Below are positions 51,166 through 60,252 of a stretch of DNA of 64,000 nt, in pieces. Both the position numbers and the translations under genes were made by a program. The notes under the pieces are model-generated. The model had not been told where the DNA came from and did no database searches. It saw only the letters and a program-made list of their open reading frames with translations. The number at the start of each line of letters is the position of its first letter. Position 1 is the first letter of the stretch. This DNA is from Rufibacter immobilis (GTDB lineage: Bacteria; Bacteroidota; Bacteroidia; Cytophagales; Hymenobacteraceae), in the NCBI RefSeq assembly GCF_003721565.1, contig NZ_RJJE01000017.1, positions 1,228,636 through 1,292,635 of the forward strand, read 5' to 3'.

Positions 51166-52383
51166 GTGCAAAATATTATTCAAGATTCAAACGCAGAGGC
51201 CCTCCGTCTGGAGAGTCTTGCTTCATACCATATATTAGATACTGAAAGAGAAGAGGCCTTTAATGATCTTGTAAATCTCGCGGCATCTATTTTCAAGGTT
51301 CCCATTGCCATGATTTCCTTCATGGATGCCGAGCGCCAGTGGGTGAAAGCCAACACGGGACCTGAGATAAAGGAATTGGCGCGGGAGCTATCCTTCTGCA
51401 ACCCTACCCTTGAGAGCGACGACATCCACGAAATCCCAGATACCCGTTTATCTTTCCGTTTTGCAGAAAATCCGGTAGTCACTGCAGAAAATGGTATCCG
51501 GTTTTACGCCGGGGCTCCTCTGATCACTAAAACTGGCTACCGTATTGGAACCCTCTGTATTCTGGACATGCACCCCCGCTCGCTTACCCCAGAGGAACGG
51601 GTAATGCTCCGGACACTGGCCGATCAGGTAATGCCCCGTCTGGACCTGTACCAGCAGGAACGGGAACTGGAGAAGAAAACCCAAAGCACTTTAGCCTACG
51701 CCAAAAAACTGGATGACTACCGGGCAGAATTAGAACAGATAGCTTATGCCGTAGCCCATGAGCTGAAATCACCGCTGAGGGCCATCAACAACTTGGCAGA
51801 ATGGGTTTCTGAAGAACTGGACGATTGCGCCTCCTCTGAAATTAGGAAAAAACTCTCCCTGATGCGGGACCGGGTACTCCGCCTGGAGAATTTGTTCAAT
51901 GGTCTGCTTGACCTTGCCAAAGTTAGTAGAGGGATTGCTGGTCCACAGGAGGTGAACACGTATAAGATGGTTTCCCAACTGGTGGCATCACTCCAGAAGA
52001 AGCATCCCTTCACGGCTTCGGTGTCTTACATGCTCCCCACTATCTTGGCTGAGAAAACGGCTTTGGAGACTGTTTTTCTGCATCTTCTTAAAAATGCGGT
52101 AGAACATAACCCGCAGGAAGATCTCAAAATTGAAGTAGGATATGAGTTGACACCAGACAAAATGCACCAATTCTACATTCAGGACAATGGAACTGGCATA
52201 GCACCCGCCTACCATGAGCAAATCTTTGGAATATTCAAAACTATCCATAACCAAGACAGACAGAACAATACAGGCATAGGCTTAACTTTAGTGCGTAAAA
52301 TAGTAAGGGAAAGAGAAGCCAGGGTATGGGTAGAATCTACAGAAAATACAGGAACAAGATTTTATTTTACATGGCCAGTCTAA
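51166..52383 (+). CDS. GAF-domain sensor histidine kinase
   Basis: A 405-residue cytoplasmic kinase beginning at GTG 51166. Residues about 10-160 are a GAF domain (VNLAASIFKVPIAMISFMDAERQWVKA; FYAGAPLITKTGYRIGTLCI). A coiled coil (about 160-190) leads to the HisKA region with phospho-acceptor H198 in YAVAHELKSPLRAINNLAEW. The HATPase domain follows with N-box FLHLLKNAVEHNP, DNGTGI and a GIGLTLV box. It lacks membrane segments. It shares the LRAINNLAEW box with the next two kinases and stands first in a same-strand signalling cluster. Confidence 0.93.
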   Translation: MQNIIQDSNAEALRLESLASYHILDTEREEAFNDLVNLAASIFKVPIAMISFMDAERQWVKANTGPEIKELARELSFCNPTLESDDIHEIPDTRLSFRFAENPVVTAENGIRFYAGAPLITKTGYRIGTLCILDMHPRSLTPEERVMLRTLADQVMPRLDLYQQERELEKKTQSTLAYAKKLDDYRAELEQIAYAVAHELKSPLRAINNLAEWVSEELDDCASSEIRKKLSLMRDRVLRLENLFNGLLDLAKVSRGIAGPQEVNTYKMVSQLVASLQKKHPFTASVSYMLPTILAEKTALETVFLHLLKNAVEHNPQEDLKIEVGYELTPDKMHQFYIQDNGTGIAPAYHEQIFGIFKTIHNQDRQNNTGIGLTLVRKIVREREARVWVESTENTGTRFYFTWPV

Positions 52384-52471
52384 AAATAGGAGAAATATAA
52401 TATTGCTTCCTGTTCATCTTGTATCTTTACCCTGCCGCAAAACCGGTATTTCTCCGCAACAGGGAAGCACT

Positions 52472-53983
52472 ATGAAATTAATTACCACCATTTACCTTGC
52501 CATAGGCATCGTTTTGGTTATGCTCAGTATTGTTACATTTGGGTACATACAGCAAACCAAAGAAGTAAAACAGAGCATTGCAGAGGTATTAGAAACGTCT
52601 AATATTATTCGCGAAAGCGAGCAAGCCCAAAAATTAATCATTGACATGGAGACTGGGTTGCGCGGGTACCTGCTCACAGGTAGAAAGGTTTTTCTGGAGC
52701 CTTATGACGCAGGAAAAGTCACTTTTGCCCAAACCATAGCGCGTTTAGACTCCATCACCAAAGATTATAAGGTGCAGAACCAGCTGGTGCGTGACATAAA
52801 AGATATTGCTACACACTGGCAAACCACGTTCTCTGAGCCTTTGATCAAAAGCAGGGCCTCCTCCCATTTAGGCCACAGCTTCAAAGCACATTATGATTCT
52901 GTCTATTCCAACACGGTTCTGCTTGGCGTTGGCAAGGGCATTATGGACAAAGCCCGTAACAAATTTGACCTCCTGGAGAAGGAGGAGGAGTTATTGCAGG
53001 CCTCACGGCTTAAAGAACTGGATTCCTCCTTACAATTAACCAATATTGTTGCTATTGGGCTTACCCTTCTTTCTATTGCCATTGGTGGTTTCTTAGCCTA
53101 TGTACTGGGGAGAACCATCAGGAACCGTTTCCAGCGCATGAACAATCTGGCCCTCAGCATTGCCCAAGGGAAATATGATGTATCACTCACAGACCACAAG
53201 CACGATGAGATCAGTGGTTTAACCCATTCCTTGAACATCATGGCCGAAAAGTTGCAAAGCAGTTTCACGCACCTTACCAAGGTGAACCAGGAGCTGGACC
53301 AATTTGCCTACGTAGTTTCCCATGACCTGAAGGCACCTTTAAGAGCCATCAACAACCTGGCCGAGTGGATTGAGGAAGATTTGCAGACCGATGACAAGGA
53401 AATCCTCCAGAACTTCTCCACGCTCAGGGGCCGGGTGCACCGCATGGAAAACCTGATTAACGGAATACTGGAGTATTCTCGCATCGGCCGCAAAGCCTTA
53501 CCAACCAGTACTTTTTCGGTGCAGGACATGCTGAAGGAAGTACTGGAGAATCTGGCTCCGCCTGCCTCCTTCACCGTGAAAGCCTCCACGGAGCTTCCCG
53601 TCATTACTGCAGAACGCACGTTGTTCTACCAAGTGCTTTCCAATTTGCTCAGCAACGCCTTTAAATACCACCACACCCAACAGGGCAATATTGAAATAAG
53701 GGCGAAGGAGCTACCCAGCCATTACCTCTTTGAGGTACAGGACGACGGCCCGGGCATTCCTAAAGAATATCAGCAAAAGGTTTTCACCATTTTTCAGACC
53801 ATGGAAGCCCGTGACGTGAAAGAAAGTACCGGCGTAGGACTCTCCATTGTGAAGAAAATCGTAGAGGAAAAAGGTGGCCAGATCTGGATAGATTCAGACG
53901 GAAGCTCAGGCACTACCTTTCTCTTCACCTGGCCCAAATCTCACGCACTTACTTCTACTCCCCCAAAAACTTCTGCATCATGA
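52472..53983 (+). CDS. CHASE3-type membrane sensor histidine kinase
   Basis: From ATG 52472 a 503-residue kinase with membrane helix 1 (about 4-24) and a CHASE3 sensor domain (about 30-185, with the family motif IDMETGLRGYLLTG). Membrane helix 2 is at about 191-213, followed by a HAMP linker (about 214-265). The HisKA region has H284 in YVVSHDLKAPLRAINNLAEW, and the HATPase domain has SNLLSNAFKYH, DDGPGIP and TGVGLSIV. CHASE3 domains bind unknown extracytoplasmic signals. The ATG at 53980 of the next kinase overlaps its stop (ATGA), so expression is coupled. Confidence 0.94.
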   Translation: MKLITTIYLAIGIVLVMLSIVTFGYIQQTKEVKQSIAEVLETSNIIRESEQAQKLIIDMETGLRGYLLTGRKVFLEPYDAGKVTFAQTIARLDSITKDYKVQNQLVRDIKDIATHWQTTFSEPLIKSRASSHLGHSFKAHYDSVYSNTVLLGVGKGIMDKARNKFDLLEKEEELLQASRLKELDSSLQLTNIVAIGLTLLSIAIGGFLAYVLGRTIRNRFQRMNNLALSIAQGKYDVSLTDHKHDEISGLTHSLNIMAEKLQSSFTHLTKVNQELDQFAYVVSHDLKAPLRAINNLAEWIEEDLQTDDKEILQNFSTLRGRVHRMENLINGILEYSRIGRKALPTSTFSVQDMLKEVLENLAPPASFTVKASTELPVITAERTLFYQVLSNLLSNAFKYHHTQQGNIEIRAKELPSHYLFEVQDDGPGIPKEYQQKVFTIFQTMEARDVKESTGVGLSIVKKIVEEKGGQIWIDSDGSSGTTFLFTWPKSHALTSTPPKTSAS

Positions 53984-54708
53984 AGAAAGAACTGACCTGC
54001 GAACAACAGCTGGAAGACCTGAAACAAGAGTATGAGGAGTTTGCCTACATTGTCTCCCATGACTTAAAAGCCCCCTTGCGGGCCATTAGCAACCTCAGCG
54101 GCTGGATCAAAGAAGATTTAGGTGACCAGATGGACGAAGATGTCCAAAACAACATCTTACTGCTCCAGAACCGGGCAGAGCGTTTAGAACGCATGATCAA
54201 CGGCCTTCTCACCTTCTCCCGCATTCCCAGAATGGATCTGGAAGTACGAGAGGTAAATGTAGAGAGCTTGGTGGCTGAAATTTCCGCCACCTTCAGAGAA
54301 ACCTATCAGGCAGAGGTGCACACTTCCGCCTTGCCCACCTTCACCACTTATTCAAAAAAGTTGGAGACGGTCTTACACCACTTAGTGCAAAATGCCGTAA
54401 AATTTAACGTGCGCGAGACTCCGCAGGTATGGGTGGAAGCTTCTGAGCAAGAGGATGCCTTTGTGTTCACGGTATGCGATAATGGGATGGGCATTCCGGC
54501 AGATATACAGGAAAAGGTCTTCAAGATGTTTTATACCGTGCAGCCCAAAGACAAAGAAGAGAATCTGGGAGTGGGCCTCACCATCTGCAGAAAGATAGTG
54601 CAGTTCGTGGGCGGGGATATCACCCTTACTTCTACCCCTGAAATAGGAACGGAAGTACAGGTTTACTGGCCCAAACACGTCAATACACCGGCTACTCAAA
54701 ATTTATAA
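53980..54708 (+). CDS. Stand-alone histidine kinase core, no sensor domain
   Basis: A 242-residue kinase consisting only of a short coiled-coil lead (KKELTCEQQLEDLKQEYEE), HisKA with H27 in YIVSHDLKAPLRAISNLSGW, and an HATPase domain (LHHLVQNAVKFN, DNGMGIP, GVGLTIC). It lacks any input domain and starts inside the stop of the upstream CHASE3 kinase (ATGA). It closely resembles the C-terminal half of that kinase, so it looks like a duplicated core, possibly working as a partner or subunit in a heteromeric kinase. Two Rcp1-type receivers follow. Confidence 0.92.
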   Translation: MKKELTCEQQLEDLKQEYEEFAYIVSHDLKAPLRAISNLSGWIKEDLGDQMDEDVQNNILLLQNRAERLERMINGLLTFSRIPRMDLEVREVNVESLVAEISATFRETYQAEVHTSALPTFTTYSKKLETVLHHLVQNAVKFNVRETPQVWVEASEQEDAFVFTVCDNGMGIPADIQEKVFKMFYTVQPKDKEENLGVGLTICRKIVQFVGGDITLTSTPEIGTEVQVYWPKHVNTPATQNL

Positions 54709-54797
54709 TAACAGAATACTCTTTAATTTAAACCTAGCTCAAAAGCGAAGAACCCAGACAAATGAAGTTCTGTTGGCAGCGAGTTATACAGCAAACT

Positions 54798-55211
54798 ATG
54801 GAAGAGAAAGTAGTGAATATTTTGCTCGTGGAAGATGACGAGGTAGATATCATGAATGTGCAGCGGGCATTCAGAAAAAATAACATCAACAATCCCTTAC
54901 ACGTGGCCCATAACGGGCTGGAGGCGCTTGAAATGCTACGTTCAGGCTCTGTTCCCATGCCCCCCATCATTATCCTGGACATTAACATGCCTAAGATGAA
55001 TGGGATTGAGTTTCTGCAGGAAATACGCAAAGACCCGGCCCTGAACCGCCTGAGTGTATTTGTCATGACCACCTCCAATGAAGACAGCGACAAGATAAAT
55101 GCCTATAACCTGAACGTTGCCGGTTATATCTTAAAGCCACTGTCTTTTGAGAAATTCCTTTCTGCGGTGGCTACTTTAGACAGGTACTGGAAATTATGTG
55201 AGCGCCCTTGA
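54798..55211 (+). CDS. Response regulator, single receiver domain (Rcp1-type)
   Basis: From ATG 54798 a 137-residue protein that is only a receiver domain. Acidic residues are intact in LLVEDDEVD, and the phospho-acceptor Asp is in IIILDINMPKMNG. The Thr is in VFVMTTSNEDSD and the Lys in YILKPLSF. It is of the Rcp1 type usual as output of phytochrome-like kinases with the LRAINNL box, and it has no output domain of its own. It probably passes phosphate on to the HPt domain of the hybrid kinase downstream, or signals by protein contact. The frame extends 12 codons upstream without homology. Confidence 0.94.
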   Translation: MEEKVVNILLVEDDEVDIMNVQRAFRKNNINNPLHVAHNGLEALEMLRSGSVPMPPIIILDINMPKMNGIEFLQEIRKDPALNRLSVFVMTTSNEDSDKINAYNLNVAGYILKPLSFEKFLSAVATLDRYWKLCERP

Positions 55212-55274
55212 GCAGACTCATATTAATTTGCTATTTTTAATGGTCCTTTGCCTTTAACCTCAACTTTTACTGTC

Positions 55275-55703
55275 TTGCAAAGCAAACAAGTCCACATTCT
55301 GCTGGTGGAAGATGATCCATTGGATGTAGCCACTATCACCGGTGCCTTACATGACCGTGAGGGCGAAACGGTTATTCATGTGGCGCATGATGCGGAAAAA
55401 GCACTGGACATGCTACAGGGAAATGGGCAGCCTGCCCTCGTCCCTACCCCCCAGATCATACTGCTCAACCTTAAATCATCAGAGCAAGATAGCATGTCTT
55501 TCCTGAAGGAGCTAAGGCAAGACAGCCGCCTGCGGTTTTGCAGCGTATTCATCATGACAAACCAAAGCACCAAGGAAGACATCCAGAAAGCATATAGCTT
55601 CAATGTAGCCGGCTATATCATTAAACCTATTCAGCATGATTCTTTCTTAGAGTGCCTGGCAACCCTTCATTCTTACTGGAATCTGATTGAACTCCCTTAC
55701 TAG
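55275..55703 (+). CDS. Degenerate receiver protein (phospho-acceptor Asp replaced by Asn)
   Basis: A receiver-domain protein of 142 residues if translation begins at TTG 55275, chosen because it aligns with its paralogue at 54798; TTG 55248 would add 9 residues. It keeps LLVEDDPLD, the Thr in VFIMTNQS and the Lys in YIIKPIQ, and it aligns with the upstream receiver over its whole length. The phospho-acceptor position is Asn65, in IILLNLKSSEQDS, where the paralogue has ILDINMPKMNG; codon AAC is at 55467-55469. It is therefore a pseudo-receiver unlikely to accept phosphate normally. Its 3' end overlaps the hybrid kinase start by 17 bp. Confidence 0.9.
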   Translation: MQSKQVHILLVEDDPLDVATITGALHDREGETVIHVAHDAEKALDMLQGNGQPALVPTPQIILLNLKSSEQDSMSFLKELRQDSRLRFCSVFIMTNQSTKEDIQKAYSFNVAGYIIKPIQHDSFLECLATLHSYWNLIELPY

Positions 55704-58047
55704 TAACCGTCCTAGCCCAGAACCTAAGGTCAGACTGCTCATTGTTGATGACGATGAAGTAGACCGCATGATCATTAAACGGTCGTTGCGTACGGCCAAG
55801 GTGGAGGCCACTGTGCAGACTGCCGCGTTGGGAGCAGAAGCCCTGGAGGCACTGGAGCAGGAAACTTTTGACTTCATCTTCATTGACTTCATGCTACCCG
55901 ACATGAACGGGCTGGAGTTGCTGCAGATCATACGGGAAAAAGGCATTACCACCCCCGTGCAGGTCGTGACTTCGCAGGGCGATGAACGCATTGCCGTGGA
56001 AGCCATGAAGACTGGGGCCTCAGACTATTTGCCTAAAACTCTGCTTACCCCAGAAGGTATTTCGCAGAGCATCAGGTCGGCTATCAGGCTGCACAGAATT
56101 GAGCAGGAGCGGCTGCAGACGCAGGAGCAACTAGCCACCACGCAGAAGCAGCTGGACACGGTGATCAGCGGGGCGCCTATCATCCTGTGGGCCACTGATC
56201 AGGATGGAATCATCACCATGAGCCGGGGCAATGGCCTCTCGCTCATTGGCAAACGAGACGGAGAGTCGGTGGGGCGGTCTATTTTTGAGGCCTATGAGAA
56301 TTATCCGCCAGTTATTTCCTGCGTACGCCGCACGTTAAAGGGGAGCCAGTCTAAGTGCACCGTCAATTTGCAAGGCGTTTGGCTAGACAGCCTTTTCCTG
56401 CCCTTAACCAATGCGTCTGGGGAGCCCAACGGCATCATTGGTGTTTGTTATGATATTACCGAGCGCATCCTTATTGAGGAGGAGCTGAAGAAAGCCAAAG
56501 ACGAAGCCTTGAGCATGGCCCAGGTGAAGGAGCAGTTCCTAGCCAACATGAGCCATGAGATCAGAACCCCCATGAACGGGATTTTAGGGTTGACTGAAGT
56601 CCTCAGCAAGACCCCCCTCAACGAGCAACAGAAAGAATACTTGGGGGGTATCCAAACCTCGGCCAGCAACCTCATGGTCATCATCAATGACCTGCTGGAC
56701 TTCTCTAAAATAGAGGCCGGCAAAATCACGTTTGAGTACATTCCCTTTGATTTAAGGAAACAGCTAAAACAACTGCTGGACATTCTGGACATTAAAGCCA
56801 GGGAGCGCCAAAACTCGCTGAAGCTTCTCTTCGATGATGCCATCCCGCAGGTGGTGGAAGGAGATCCGTTCAGGCTGAGCCAGATTCTGAACAACCTCAT
56901 TGGCAACGCAATCAAGTTCACAGAAAAGGGATTTGTACGCCTGAACGTGGAGGTGTTGGCCCAGGAGGGGGATCTGTTCCAGATTGAATTCACGGTGAAA
57001 GACACTGGCATTGGTATTCCGGAAGAGAAACTGAGTTCCATCTTTGAGAAATTTACCCAGGGCAGCAACGACACCAGCCGTAAATTTGGGGGGACCGGCC
57101 TGGGTTTGTCCATTGCCAAAGAGCTAATAGAGGCCCAAGGCGGGCGTATAACCGTAGAAAGTGAATTGGGCAGAGGCAGCATATTTCGGTTTGTGCTTCC
57201 GTTTAAGAAAGTAGACGAGTCTCAGGAACAGCCCGCGCTTTCCTCTCCCCTGCCCGGATATAACCCAAAATTACTGCGCAACGCCAGAATATTGCTGGTA
57301 GAAGACAATTCCATTAACCAACTGCTGGTAAATAAAATATTGCGTGACCAAGGCATTCATGTTTCTATTGCCAACAACGGGCACGAGGCCATAGCGCTGC
57401 TGCAGGAACACTCATTCCACCTGATCTTGATGGACATGCAAATGCCTGAGATGGACGGTTATGAAGCCATGCAGTATATTAGGGGACAAATGCCCGCCCA
57501 CAAAGACATTCCCATCATTGCCTTAACCGCCCATGCATCAAAAGGAGAAGTGGGTAAATGTCTGGAAGCCGGGGCTAATTCTTTCATCTCCAAACCATTC
57601 AAGGCAGATGAGCTGTTGAATGAGATCTCTGCGTTACTGCATTTTGCCGAATTTAAGCAACCTATGGCCGCTGTACCTGCTGAGGCAAACGGCGTAACCG
57701 TTGACCTGACCTATCTGAAGCACTTTGCCAACGGAAACACTGACTTCATGCAGGATATTCTGCATCTTTTCATTGAGCAGACACCAGGACAAGTACAGGA
57801 ACTTGCCATAGCCATTTCTGCCGGAAACTGGCCGGAAACCAGAACCATTGCCCATAAGATAAAACCGTCGCTGGCCTTGGTGGGTATTCAGAAACTGGAA
57901 GACCTGAACTACAACATTGAACAATCTGCACTTCACCTTTCCAACTTGGATAAACTCCCGCTGCTGGTGCAGCAAATGACAACGCTGGTGAATCAATCTA
58001 TTGCCCAGCTACGGCTAGAACTGGAACGGCTGCAGAAAGAATCATAA
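55687..58047 (+). CDS. Hybrid histidine kinase REC-PAS-HK-REC-HPt
   Basis: A 786-residue phosphorelay protein starting at TTG 55687. Domain order: receiver 1 (about 15-135, Asp67 in FIDFMLPDMNG), PAS (about 150-260) and HisKA with H290 in LANMSHEIRTPMNGIL. HATPase follows (N-box NNLIGNAIKF, DTGIGIP, GTGLGLSI). Receiver 2 (about 532-652, Asp583 in LILMDMQMPEMDG) and a C-terminal HPt domain (His723 in IAHKIKPSLALVG) complete it. All phosphate-carrying residues appear intact, so it can run a full His-Asp-His-Asp relay. It is the last gene of the cluster, and its N-terminal receiver could take phosphate from the upstream kinases. Confidence 0.95.
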   Translation: MNSLTSNRPSPEPKVRLLIVDDDEVDRMIIKRSLRTAKVEATVQTAALGAEALEALEQETFDFIFIDFMLPDMNGLELLQIIREKGITTPVQVVTSQGDERIAVEAMKTGASDYLPKTLLTPEGISQSIRSAIRLHRIEQERLQTQEQLATTQKQLDTVISGAPIILWATDQDGIITMSRGNGLSLIGKRDGESVGRSIFEAYENYPPVISCVRRTLKGSQSKCTVNLQGVWLDSLFLPLTNASGEPNGIIGVCYDITERILIEEELKKAKDEALSMAQVKEQFLANMSHEIRTPMNGILGLTEVLSKTPLNEQQKEYLGGIQTSASNLMVIINDLLDFSKIEAGKITFEYIPFDLRKQLKQLLDILDIKARERQNSLKLLFDDAIPQVVEGDPFRLSQILNNLIGNAIKFTEKGFVRLNVEVLAQEGDLFQIEFTVKDTGIGIPEEKLSSIFEKFTQGSNDTSRKFGGTGLGLSIAKELIEAQGGRITVESELGRGSIFRFVLPFKKVDESQEQPALSSPLPGYNPKLLRNARILLVEDNSINQLLVNKILRDQGIHVSIANNGHEAIALLQEHSFHLILMDMQMPEMDGYEAMQYIRGQMPAHKDIPIIALTAHASKGEVGKCLEAGANSFISKPFKADELLNEISALLHFAEFKQPMAAVPAEANGVTVDLTYLKHFANGNTDFMQDILHLFIEQTPGQVQELAIAISAGNWPETRTIAHKIKPSLALVGIQKLEDLNYNIEQSALHLSNLDKLPLLVQQMTTLVNQSIAQLRLELERLQKES

Positions 58048-58055
58048 GCAAGTAT

Positions 58056-58097
58056 TCTGTTTTCAGGCTTTTTTGAGAAAAATGGCCGCTAAACGCA
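58056..58097. repeat. Asymmetric subtype repeat, copy 19
   Basis: TCTGTTTTCAGGCTTTTTTG, then AGAAAAATGGCCGCTAAACG. It begins about 9 bp after the hybrid kinase stop. Confidence 0.78.
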
Positions 58098-58114
58098 CTT
58101 AACCATCGGTCACT

Positions 58115-58636
58115 ATGCAAGCTCACTTACATGCCTTCTTCCAGCAACTGGAACAGCAACGCCAGGAATTCAGTGAGTGGGTAGTAAATGCCCCGGACAG
58201 CAGACAGCATCACGTGCCCCAGCCGGGACAGTGGTCGGCGGCGCAGTTGTTGTACCACCTGGCGCAGGTAGACCAGCAGGTGATCTTGGGGCTGGAGAAA
58301 AGGCTGGCCAGCGGCAAAGCGTTGAGACCGGTTAGAACCAGCACCCGCATCAAGTCTTTTCTCCTGAATCTGTTTTTGCGGCTGCCCATTAAGTTTAAGG
58401 CCCCACCTGCGGTAAGGGAAGTGCCGGAACAGGTAGAGGTGCCAGAGGTGGTGCAGCAATGGCAAGACATGCGCGCGCGGTTGCACCAGATCCTCCTCAG
58501 TTACCCAGAACACCAGCTAGACAAAGAGATTTTCTTCCATCCTAGATCAGGTATGCTAACCCTTCCCCAGACCCTCCGGTTTATGGTGGAGCACACAGAA
58601 CACCACCGCCGGCAAATGAAGCGGCTACTTTCTTAA
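58115..58636 (+). CDS. DinB-like/YfiT family metalloprotein
   Basis: A 173-residue four-helix bundle protein of the DinB/YfiT superfamily. The metal-binding His triad appears as the His in LLYHLAQVDQ (about 47) and those near the C-terminus in MVEHTEHHRRQMKRL. The QPGQWSAAQLLYHL segment is typical. Some members are thiol S-transferases (for example bacillithiol- or mycothiol-dependent), but the role here is not known. It follows a repeat and appears to be a single gene. Confidence 0.85.
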   Translation: MQAHLHAFFQQLEQQRQEFSEWVVNAPDSRQHHVPQPGQWSAAQLLYHLAQVDQQVILGLEKRLASGKALRPVRTSTRIKSFLLNLFLRLPIKFKAPPAVREVPEQVEVPEVVQQWQDMRARLHQILLSYPEHQLDKEIFFHPRSGMLTLPQTLRFMVEHTEHHRRQMKRLLS

Positions 58637-58647
58637 GTTTGCTTTCT

Positions 58648-58655
58648 TATCTTTG
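58648..58655 (+). promoter_or_regulatory. Putative nucleoside deaminase -7 box
   Basis: TATCTTTG matches TAnnTTTG, 50 bp before ATG 58705, and overlaps the end region of the DinB-like gene. No -33 element is seen at the usual distance. Confidence 0.45.
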
Positions 58656-58704
58656 CAGCCGTTTTGCCGTAACGTTTGTTGCGTCCTATTAAACCTGCAT
58701 AATT

Positions 58705-59193
58705 ATGTCAACAGCTGCTGCCACTCCCAATCCGGAATTCATGCGTGAAGCCATTCGCCTTTCTATTGACAAAATGAAGGAAGGCAAGGGCGGTCCGTTC
58801 GGGGCCGTGGTGGTGAAAGACGGTAAAATTATTGCCCGGGGCTTCAACAATGTTACCTCCAGCAACGACCCCACCGCCCACGCCGAGGTAGACGCCATCC
58901 GGAAAGCTTGCGCCGCCTTGGGCACCTTCCAGCTCACCGGCTGCGAGCTCTACACCAGCTGCGAACCCTGCCCCATGTGTTTGGGCGCCATCTACTGGGC
59001 CCGCTTCGACCGGGTTTTTTACGGCAACACCAAGGCAGACGCCGCCGCCATTGGCTTTGATGATGCCTTCATCTACGAGGAACTGGAACTGCCCCTCCAC
59101 TCCCGCTCCCTGCCCATGCGTCAGTTTCTGCCTGAAGAAGCCCTGGAAGGTTTCAAAGAATGGGAAAGGCTGGAAGGCAAAACCGAGTACTAA
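58705..59193 (+). CDS. Nucleoside/guanine deaminase (CDA superfamily)
   Basis: A 162-residue deaminase of the cytidine deaminase superfamily. The zinc ligands and catalytic Glu lie in PTAHAEVDAIRKA (H-A-E) and CEPCPMCLGAIYWA (P-C-x-x-C). The overall sequence (GKGGPFGAVVVKDGKIIARG; YGNTKADAAAIGFDD) resembles guanine deaminase GuaD of Bacillus more than TadA. The likely reaction is guanine to xanthine. Length is standard for this group. Confidence 0.92.
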   Translation: MSTAAATPNPEFMREAIRLSIDKMKEGKGGPFGAVVVKDGKIIARGFNNVTSSNDPTAHAEVDAIRKACAALGTFQLTGCELYTSCEPCPMCLGAIYWARFDRVFYGNTKADAAAIGFDDAFIYEELELPLHSRSLPMRQFLPEEALEGFKEWERLEGKTEY

Positions 59194-59273
59194 CCACTGC
59201 TTGATGAAGCAAAGCTTTGGATGATCAATTGGGGCTCTGTCACTCTTTTGCCTACAATCTGCTGAGCCCTTTG

Positions 59274-59313
59274 CTGTTTCAGGCATTATTCCAGAAAAAG
59301 AGCCGCTAAACGC
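59274..59313. repeat. Asymmetric subtype repeat, copy 20
   Basis: CTGTTTCAGGCATTATTCC, then AGAAAAAGAGCCGCTAAACG. It is about 80 bp after the deaminase stop. Confidence 0.78.
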
Positions 59314-59380
59314 AAACGGCTACTTGACAGCCTAAAGCCGCCTTCCTCCGTAGTATCTTACCATACCCACCCCTGATACT

Positions 59381-60139
59381 ATGGAAAACAAACACACATT
59401 CCTTGTCTGCTCCCTGGCCTCGCTTCTGCTTTTGGGTTGCGGGGGCAACAACACAGATTCTTACGTGAAAGCCCCGGGCGGCGAGAAAACGGCTAAAACC
59501 AAAGTACTGGAAGCTGGTGCCGATGTGCTGCAAAAGAAAACACCACTCTCCAAGATAGATGCCTACCTAAACGGCTTCCATTTCTACAACGGCAATTTGC
59601 AGGGCCAGATGGAGGCGCACCACTACGTAACCCAGCTAAACGAAGATCTGCACCAGGCCGTGATGTATGACGGTAACGGCCCCGACGCCAAACTGATGGG
59701 CGTGGAGTACATAATCTCTGAGCGCCTGTTCAAGAAGCTGCCCCTGGAAGAACGCAAGCTCTGGCACAGCCATCACCATGAGGTAAAATCAGGAACGCTC
59801 ATTGCGCCGGGTATCCCTGATGTGGCCGAGCACGAGCTCATGGAGAAACTAGTGAGCACCTACGGCAAAATCATCCACACCTGGCACACCGACCGTGATC
59901 TGGAACTCCCCTTCGGCAGTCCCATGGTTATGATGGGCTTCACCAAAGACGGTCAGCTGAACCAGGAATTAGTGGCAGACCGAGATAAACGTTTTAACGT
60001 CTCCACTGCTGAGAAAAGAAAACAGCGCGAAGATATTCCCATGCCCAAAGTAGTGGAAGGAGCCAACGCCTGGGAACAAGGCGAAGTGCGCCAACTCCAG
60101 ATCACCAACAAATATGAAGCGCCGGAACACCAACACTAG
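59381..60139 (+). CDS. DUF1264 (OBAP-like) lipoprotein
   Basis: A 252-residue protein with a lipobox (LLLLGCGG, Cys near 20). The rest matches DUF1264: HHYVTQLNEDLHQAVMYDG, LMGVEYIISERLFKKLPLEER, HSHHHEVKSGTLIAPGIPD and YGKIIHTWHTDR. The family is best known from plant oil-body-associated proteins (OBAP); bacterial members are uncharacterised. The many His (HHHE; HTWHTDR) might bind metal, which is inference. It appears monocistronic. Confidence 0.88.
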   Translation: MENKHTFLVCSLASLLLLGCGGNNTDSYVKAPGGEKTAKTKVLEAGADVLQKKTPLSKIDAYLNGFHFYNGNLQGQMEAHHYVTQLNEDLHQAVMYDGNGPDAKLMGVEYIISERLFKKLPLEERKLWHSHHHEVKSGTLIAPGIPDVAEHELMEKLVSTYGKIIHTWHTDRDLELPFGSPMVMMGFTKDGQLNQELVADRDKRFNVSTAEKRKQREDIPMPKVVEGANAWEQGEVRQLQITNKYEAPEHQH

Positions 60140-60252
60140 AGGTGAATTAAGAATTAAGAATTGAGAATGGGAAATTAAGAATAGTGGGTGATAATAAAGC
60201 TCTTATCCTATTTTGATAAGTAACCCAGGCACAACCTTGTGTTTTGACGCTT

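Noticed and set aside
56448-57182. 244-codon open frame on the minus strand within the hybrid kinase gene
   Set aside because: Antisense shadow; Ser/Leu-rich sequence without recognisable domains.
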